Assembly (NCBI GenBank): GCA_014529385.2
Contig: CM043960.1
Location: forward strand, 78,896,832-78,960,831
Direction of reading: 5' to 3'
Source of the DNA: Adiantum capillus-veneris
Lineage: Eukaryota; Streptophyta; Polypodiopsida; Polypodiales; Pteridaceae
DNA: 64,000 bases
A program made the translations under genes and the position numbers. The first letter of the stretch is position 1, and every line of letters begins with the position of its first letter. The notes below the pieces were generated by a model that saw nothing but the letters and a program-made list of their open reading frames with translations, made no database searches and was not told the origin of the DNA. Of the stretch, positions 57,236 through 64,000 are shown in pieces.

Positions 57236-57528
57236 AGGAGGTGAAGAAGAAGAAGATGGAGATGGAGCAAGAGCACTCTTCAATTGCACAAATGAGAGAA
57301 TGAGTAAAAATTAGGTTTAGTTGGCTTTTATAGGAGCTCACCCCATTCACACTTGGGCGCCCATGCTTAACCAACTAATCCCTTGAATGTCCAAGTTAAA
57401 GTGCGCCTCTCATCGGCGATCACTCTACCTTTCCCTATTGGTCCGACAAGCCCGGTACCTGACTCTACCAAATACATAATACGCGCCCATCGTAGGTGAT
57501 GGGTGTCCGTGTGCCATGAGGGTTAACA
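56951..57528 (-). repeat. E11: LTR of a minus-strand retrotransposon inserted in E10
   Basis: On the minus strand it begins TGTTAACCCTCATGG, directly after GGAAGGGGGGCA (a polypurine tract), and ends GGAGCGCACA. About 578 bp. CCTATAAAAGCC on the minus strand near 57328-57339 could be the TATA box. A short CT/CA tract is at 57200-57235. Its left boundary interrupts E10 integrase. The partner LTR would lie beyond the window or has been lost. Confidence 0.65.
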
Positions 57529-57635
57529 TGCCCCCCTTCCTGATGTAGATTCCGTCCTCGGAAGCTATTGAGTTGAAGCTGGATCGTCGAGGTGGAAGAG
57601 CATTTGAGATGAATGTCCTTAGCCTTCTTCAGTCA
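57529..57635 (-). pseudogene. E11 3' internal tail with polypurine tract
   Basis: One minus-strand frame reads SEDGIYIRKGGM, across the polypurine tract, of the kind found at the end of some plant Ty3/gypsy internal regions. Only about 100 bp remain before a different sequence begins. Confidence 0.4.
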
Positions 57636-59575
57636 CTGCAAAATCAAACAACATTGGCACAGTAATTGCATTCTCTTAAAAAGCATATGCAGTTTTAGAT
57701 AGAAAAATTGATTGGTAAAAGAATTTCAAACAATTTGTTAGCAATGAACATTAAATTGCAATGTAATCAAATGCATAAACAGATGTAAAGGCAAAAAATT
57801 AAACAAGTCTGGGGTCGCTAATTTGACGGTCGAAAAGCACTAGAGATCGAATATTAATACCATGGGTAAGCTTCTTAACTTTCTGTGGTCAATTAAGTTG
57901 TTTAATCGCGAGAGCCAAGTATTCATGTTCAAGGGCTGACTAGAGGCTATATCTAGAAAACCTTGTAGTTAAGCTACCATAAAAGGAATTTCTCATGAAA
58001 TCATCGCCTGACTGATTACTTTTTCTTTGACCCCCCAAGGTCTTTTCACAGTGATTCAATTATGATGTGTGTGCTTATTTTGTATGCCTTGGGTTTTTTG
58101 CTTTTCAAGGAAAAGCGCCCACACTGGGAACCTCTAGGGCTCTAGTACCATAGGCAATACATGTGAGTGAAGTACCAAATCAAGCTGAGATTTCTCTTCC
58201 AGCTTAAAATTTTACATTGTGGCACTTTGATTTTTTGTTTGTTCATTTTCATCATTTTAATTTTGTAACTTTGGGGGGTCATATAACACTGTTACCCTCC
58301 CCAGGCTCATCACATTAGTAAACTCCCTTTATAATACTTACGCTAAAGGTCAATAGGGTTAAGCCCACTAGAAAGCCCTAGTACATTTCATACAATGCTG
58401 CCTAAATCGGATTAAGAACCTAAGTAACCATTGTTTATTAGGAAGGCATTCCCCATGGTATTAAGAGAAGATTTCTAATACCTAGCTTGGTCAAACTAGC
58501 TTAGTCGGACTGCTTGATTTTTAAACCTAGACAAGTGATTATGACAAAACATTACATTGAATTAAATGTTTGATACTAAGCCAATGCGCTGAATATTATG
58601 CTACCAATCACAATCAAAGCAGACAAACATGGATGCAAAAAAGATAAGGGCAATGCTAATGGATAAGAAACACCTGTTTGTGTTGATGGTCGCGCTTGAT
58701 TTGAAGTGTGAACGAGAGAAAGGTTCCATGAAGGTCCAAATCCTATCAATAGCAACACGCTCCTGTACACACTAGGAAACAAAAGGAATACCTCCAGGAG
58801 GCACATCAGTGGGAAAAATTAAAACTCCTAAAAAACAAACTCAAAACACAATCTAGACCCCTAACCTACCTATCTGTCACCCCTTTTAGAATCAAGGAAA
58901 GAGGATATTATATAAACCGGGTGGCCACCCTAAGGCTAGGCCTCTATCCTCATCATCTAGATAAATAAAATCGTTGTCCGTGAGGCCATAGTCTTCCTCG
59001 GTCTCTATTAGTTCCTCTTCATCATCCTCTTGTGCAAGCATGCTAATCAAGAACCTCGTGATGCGTGGATACTCATCTTGTGCAAAAGAATAAGCATGTG
59101 CCATTGGAGACACATTCGCTACTGGGTAGGGATCACTAGTTAGCCATAGACGTATCAGCCATTCTAACTCCTCAAAATTTCTCTCACATGCAAGGCTCTC
59201 TATCAAATCCCATTCGCAAGAAAGTATAGGGTAGCATACGTAGAACACTTGTTGAAAAGACAAGGGGTACCTTTCATCAAAAATAGAAGTGCATGCCTCT
59301 GGTGAAGTAGCCATTTCTAACAAGACAGATAGATTTGGTTAGGCCTTTAAAACATAAGAGTTGTTTTTGTGTGTTGCTTGACTTGACACGGTGAATTTGG
59401 ACTTATATGTAAGATCTGATAGGGTGCTCTCTCATTGCTAGGCGCTCTTGCTCTTTACTATTTTTGTTTTTTTGCGAGTATAAGGCTATATATATACATT
59501 CCCTAAGATCGGAGATTGAGAGGTCAGGGAAAAAGGTTGAGAGGGAAACAAATGAATGATGACTGTCAGCAAACA
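57636..59575 (-). repeat. E12 putative 3' LTR (about 1.9 kb)
   Basis: Lies directly after the E12 polypurine tract (sense AAGGAAGGGGGGAG at 59576-59589) and begins TGTTTGCTGACAG on the sense strand. A TATATATATAGCC promoter-like motif is near 59490. The other end is a guess: TG at 57636 gives a sense end of TTTGATTTTGCA. The partner LTR is outside the window. The block contains the ORF 58892-59314. Confidence 0.45.
58892..59314 (-). CDS. Unrecognised 140-aa ORF inside putative E12 LTR
   Basis: MATSPEACTSIFDERYPLSF starts in a good plant context (purine at -3, G at +4), about 170 bases downstream of the TATATATATAGCC motif. The middle is hydrophobic and aromatic (VFYVCYPILSCEWDLIESL), the end acidic (AQEDDEEELIETEEDYGL). 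It ends GWPPGLYNILFP. No motif recognised and no signal peptide. The acidic linker plus uninterrupted frame in an otherwise non-coding LTR suggests a real or recently real protein; chance cannot be excluded. Confidence 0.4.
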   Translation of the reverse strand: MATSPEACTSIFDERYPLSFQQVFYVCYPILSCEWDLIESLACERNFEELEWLIRLWLTSDPYPVANVSPMAHAYSFAQDEYPRITRFLISMLAQEDDEEELIETEEDYGLTDNDFIYLDDEDRGLALGWPPGLYNILFP

Positions 59576-59589
59576 CTCCCCCCTTCCTT
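59576..59589 (-). other. Polypurine tract of E12
   Basis: Sense strand AAGGAAGGGGGGAG, directly before TGTTTGCTGACAG, eight bases after the pol stop codon. Confidence 0.75.
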
Positions 59590-59596
59590 GGGTAGA

Positions 59597-62500
59597 TCAT
59601 ACCGTTTGAAATGAGCTTGTCACCCTTTGAAACCAATTGTTCCAGTTGGTAATAGGTGAGGATTTTTGCCAGTAGTTTTCTATTACCCTAGGTGCCTCGT
59701 CAAGCTGCAAGGGTGGTAAGGTACTCTCCCAGGATTTTATTTGCAACGTTGTTGTAGGTGGTGAACTTACCCCGGAAGGTGCAAACTCTTTCGTGCTTGG
59801 ATGGATATGTACAGTGGTAGGTGGAGGTTGTGTCGAAGCTTCTATTTGCGTATAGGAACTACATGAAGAGCAAGAAGCTTCATTTGATTTCCCTGTTCCT
59901 GAGCTAGGTGGGACAAATCGTTCTTTCTTTGGTACCCAAACTAGCTCTAGAACGGGTGTGTAACGTTCCATGATTTTTTCCTTTCCGCAATTTTCAATTT
60001 GTTTTGGAGCCACAGGATTGGGTTTACATGGGCCAGGTGACAGGTAAGAGTACACTTTACGTTTGGACACCCAGATTTGATCATTTTCTTCATAGTATCC
60101 TTGGGCTTCCAATAGTCGTTTAGGAATCCAACGCAGCGTTTCTTTACATTTCTTGGAGTGAGTGGTACGGTTCTTACTAGGTTTCCGTTTTTTTGCATCA
60201 ACCATGCTCACTACAGAGGTTTTAGGGACCCACTTGTATGTTTTCTCTGTTATATTAGGATGGTTCTTGTGTGTCTCAAGCTTTCTTTCAACTACATTAG
60301 TTGAAGCTCTAGAGAGTTGGGCTATGGGGACGTATGGTTCAACCTCCTGGACATGCAATGTCTTGGGTTTTATTTCCTTGGGCAATATCTCAGGGACTAT
60401 GGCTTGAGTGGTAGGGCTAAGAGTTGGTTTTTGCGTTGTAACACCCCCAGTCCCCCAATCAATAGTGCATTTGGTGGCTATCATCCACGTGCGGCCTAGG
60501 TTTATATTACCCTCCATAGTTCCAGTAGGCATGACCAAAAAGTCTTGAGCTACCACCCCATTGTCATAACTGACAGAAGTGTGCCAGATTCCAAAAACCG
60601 CAGTTTTTTTCTTGTTGACACCCTTGACTTGGATAATACTCTCAGATAGAGGTGGCTTCCCTAACTGACACCACACCCCATAGGATAGCAGATTGTATTT
60701 AGCACCCGTGTCCAATAAGGCGTTATATAGCACTTTTCCATAGGCACCATTTAACTCAATGGGGTATCGTAGAGGTGTGTCAGAGTCCAACCCATCCTCT
60801 TCGATTTCCACGTGGAATGCATTTGTGACCCCAAGGTTAGCCTCTCGTTTTTGTCTTATACGTTGTTGTCGCTCCTTAGCCTCAGCTTGAGCTTGTATCT
60901 TGTTTAACTCGGTTTGTGCTTTGGCGGCCTTCTTTTGATGAATGGCCCGTAGTTCTTCTTGGCTTAAAGGATCATAATATCTTTTGAATTTACTCCCATT
61001 GAGGAATCCAATGGTTTCAACTCCATCAAGAGTTTCCACACGAAGGGTACCTTGTGGGGTAATTTCACATACTCTATATGGTCCTTTACCAGCATATTTC
61101 AACTTTTTCTTCTCTTTACGTACTCCATACATAAGGACTTTATCACCAACTTTGATATCCTTGTCCTTCACATGGCGATCAAACCACTTCTTTCTCCTAT
61201 CCTTTTCCACAAGAGCATTTTGCACAGCCAACTGTCTCTCTTCGTCTAGTTTTTCTAAGATAAACAAACGCTCGGTTAAGGGGTTACCATTCCATCCTTC
61301 TTGCGAAGCTACCCTAAGACTAGGAATGACAAACTCCCAAGGCATAACCGCTTCTTGGCCGTATACCATTTTGAATGGCGTACAATTAATAGCCACTTTA
61401 TAAGTAGTACGATAAGCCCATAGAGCAGATGTCAACTTCAAATCCCAATCAGTGCGATGACCTTCTACCGTCTTGGTTAAAATAGAGATTAGAGTCTTGT
61501 TGGTGCTCTCGGCTTGTCCATTAGCTTGCGGGTAATAAGGTGTAGACTTATGGTGGGATATCATAAAGGTCGTGGTAAGCTCTCTTATTACCTCATTTAT
61601 AAAATGGGTACCATTATCACTAACAATTTCAAAAGGGCAACCAAATCTTGTGATAATGTTCTCAAAAAGAAACTTAGCTGTTGTCCTCGCGTCAGCTTTT
61701 TGTGAAGCCTTAGCTTTAGCCCACTTTGTTACATAGTCCGTAGCAACTAGAATATATCGAGATTGAGTGTTGCGAGCTGCGGGACTAATTGGACCTACAA
61801 AGTCTAAGCCCCATTTTTCAAATGGTTGGGTTACTTTAATAGGATGTAAGGGCATTCTGTCCTTGCGCTGTGTGGTCTTGTAACGTTGGCACTCATCACA
61901 CCCTTTTGTAAAAAGTGATGCATCCTTAAATAAAGTTGGCCACCAATAGCCTGATTGCAGCACCTTTCTAGCAGTCAGGTCCCCTGAAAAATGTCCTCCT
62001 GCTATGCCCATATGTGCTTCTTGCAAGATATACAAATATTCATCCTCGCGGGCACAACGCCTAAGAATATCGTCCTTGCCAAATCTATACAGGGTTCCGG
62101 CAATCAAACAATAGGGTTCACATTCTTTTACTAGCCTTCGAGCGATATCCTTACGAAGTTCCTTGGGTGGAAAACCATTAACTAAAAAGTTAACAATGTT
62201 CTCACTCCATTCAGGCATAGTCTCAACTATGAATAGGGAAGTATCGGGTAGTTCATCATCAACTCCTGTAGGGGCTTCACCATTGGGTATGCGAGACAAA
62301 TGATCAGCCATGACGTGCCTTTTACCGGGTCTCACTACAATCGTGAAATCAAACTCAAGAAGAATTAACAACCATCGTGTGATTCTTCCTGTGGAGCATG
62401 GCTTGTTTACCAGATACAGCAACGCTTGATGATCCACATAAAATACAAACTTGTTTGCCAGAAGGTAGTAGCGAAATTTCTTTACTGCATAAACCATTGC

Positions 62501-64000
62501 CAAACCTTCTCGCTCTGTAGTGGTGTAGTTCCTTTCAGCATCGTTCAATTGACGGCTTGCAAAGCTAATGGGATAGTCCAATTTATGTTCTCCTGGTTGA
62601 GTGAGAACACACCCAATAGCAAAGTTTGATGCATCAATATGCACATGGAAAATGACATCCCAGTTAGGTGTCCTTAAAATTGGAGCACTTGCTAGTGTTT
62701 TCTTCAATTGTTCATAGGCCTGGTCACACTCTTCAGTCCATTTAAATTCAATGAGAAGCTTGTACAAAGGACGTGCTATCTCAGCGAAAAATAAAATAAA
62801 CCGTCGATAATAACCCACGTGTCCCATGAACCTTTGAACTCCCTTGTAATTGGTTGGTGGTGGTAACTCTAGAATCACTTTAATTTTGCTCTCATCGGTT
62901 GAGATACCATTCTTGGATACTATATGCCCTAAAATAACTCCATGCTTGACCCAAAATTGGCATTTGAACGGGTTCAATGAGATACGATATAACCTACATT
63001 TTTCAAACACCTTCCGCAAACATGATAGATGTTCTTTCCAAGAAGAGTAAACACAAAGGTCGTCTAAGAAAGCTTCACAAAACTCTCTCAAATATTCTTT
63101 AAAAGCAGTGTTTATTAATCGTTGGAATGTAGCAGGGGCATTTGTTAAGCCAAAAGCCATCACACGAAATGCAAACACGCCAAATTCTGTGATGAAGGCA
63201 GTTTTAGCTTGGTCCTCTAGCGCTATCGTGATTTGGTTGTAGCCTGAGTACCCATGTAGAAAGCTATAAGCTTCCTTGCCTGCAACTCTTTCGAGTACAT
63301 GTTCGGAATATGGTAGGGGGTAATGGTCTCTTCTAGTAGCTGCATTAACTTTTTTGAGGTCCACGCACACCCTGAGTTTCCCATTCTTTTTTGGCACGAT
63401 AACTATTGGCGACACCCATTCAGAGTGTTCAATAGGATATATGAACCCACATTTGATAAGATTTTCTAGTTCTTCTTGAATGACTTTGCGTACTTAGGAT
63501 TCATCGGGTAGGGTCTTTGTTGTACGGGCTTCGCAGTGCTAATCATAGGGATTGTATGTTGGACCACAGAAGGCGGAACACCTTTCATATCATGGTATGT
63601 CCAAGCGAATACGTCCTTGAATTCCTTGAGAAGCTCTTTGAGGACCGCCTCTTCAACTTCTGTGAGGTCTTGGGCAATAAAAACAGGTTTTGATTCTTCA
63701 CCGGGGTCAGCTAATTCTATTTCTTTAACTATTGCCGGACCATCATAGATTCCATTATTCCCATCGATAGGTATTCTTTGGGCTTTTGTGTACACAACCT
63801 TTGCTTCCCCTGTGGTGTAAGATTTGAAATGTTCTGGTGCAGGATGCAAGTCTGTGGATTCTGGTTGTGCGTTGGTTTGTGCTTCCATTTCTGCTTTCTT
63901 GTGTTGTCGAGCTAACTCTTGGTTTTGACGCCTCCTTGCAGTGCGGCTCAACTTTGGCTTGTCTATGATCTCTAATTGGGCTATGTCATGGGGTCGTGGT
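59597..64000 (-). pseudogene. E12 Ty3/gypsy pol with protease-like domain after integrase
   Basis: The minus-strand frame 63466-64000 holds a Lys/Arg-rich stretch and the pre-RT linker (LKEFKDVFAWTYHDMKGVPP). A frameshift near 63480 separates it from 59597-63430, an uninterrupted frame of more than 1270 codons: RT (FLDDLCVYSS), RNase H (DASNFAIGCVLTQ, TTEREGLAMVYAV), integrase (HMGIAGGHFSG...CDECQ, WGLDFVGP, VSDNGTHF, GQAESTNK) and the GPYRVCEI C-terminus. It continues through a charged helix (AKAQTELNKIQAQAEAKE) to a retropepsin-like domain with LLDTGAKYNLL (60701-60716 region) and NLGRTWMIATKCTIDW. A tail follows with four W-x-x-K motifs (KWVPK, RWIPK, IWVSK, VWVPK). Gag and any upstream protease lie beyond the window. 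Confidence 0.9.

Noticed and set aside
57075-57374. 99-codon minus-strand ORF with RERERE run
   Set aside because: It reads through a CT/CA microsatellite within an LTR.
1-64000. tRNA, rRNA or other structured RNA genes
   Set aside because: I saw no cloverleaf with A/B boxes and no rRNA-like stretch; no covariance model search could be run.

Overview
This window looks like heterochromatic DNA from a land plant. I find no convincing intact host gene. Nearly everything readable is transposable-element DNA: Ty3/gypsy elements (including the plant Tat type, with a second RNase H between RNase H and integrase), a Ty1/copia element primed by initiator tRNA-Met, a CACTA (En/Spm) DNA transposon with TNP2- and TNPA-like genes, and a decayed Helitron. 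Long GA/CT tracts are common. The species cannot be named from the sequence.

Layout. 1-6820: minus-strand Ty3/gypsy remnant (E1), split by a 2.6-kb solo LTR at 2815-5450 (E2). 6821-12266: nearly complete copia element (E3). 12267-14040: acidic, frameshifted ORF of unknown nature. 14041-16428: three tandem ~0.8-kb units. 16433-19630: Helitron Rep/helicase pseudogene (E4). 21112-21266: 155-nt foldback. 21284-46266: CACTA element (E5, about 5.9 kb without its insertions). E5 was entered by a non-autonomous Tat-type element (E6, 21818-29228, 5-bp TSD) and by a large Tat-type element (E7, 30747-42387, 2.7-kb LTRs, 4-bp TSD). 46267-49490: unassigned DNA, microsatellites and a decayed Ty3/gypsy fragment (E8). 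49550-51188: inverted block carrying an E6-type LTR plus its CACTA flank (E9). 51433-56950: second copy of the E6 family with gag to integrase (E10), cut off by another element. 56951-57635: minus-strand LTR and 3' tail (E11). 57636-64000: minus-strand Ty3/gypsy element (E12) with a probable long LTR containing an ORF, and a pol gene running off the window.

How the parts relate. The reading frame of the CACTA transposase continues on both sides of E7, so E7 inserted into an existing CACTA gene. E6 sits in the same CACTA element upstream. E6/E10 and E7 share gag, protease and polymerase architecture, the same primer-binding sequence and a short conserved pre-gag module, so they are two subfamilies of one lineage. 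Many stop codons that break these genes look like C-to-T changes (CGA to TGA, CAG to TAG, TGG to TGA), as expected after cytosine methylation.

Most unusual points: a retropepsin-like domain downstream of integrase in E12; a conserved pre-gag module in the Tat-type elements; a 330-bp in-frame duplication of the integrase N-terminus in E7; replacement of RT-to-integrase in E6 by other coding-like DNA, including a possible F-box/kelch fragment; and an in-place inversion at 49550-51188. I did not find a new defence or regulatory system. Assignments rest on motifs read by eye, with no database search.
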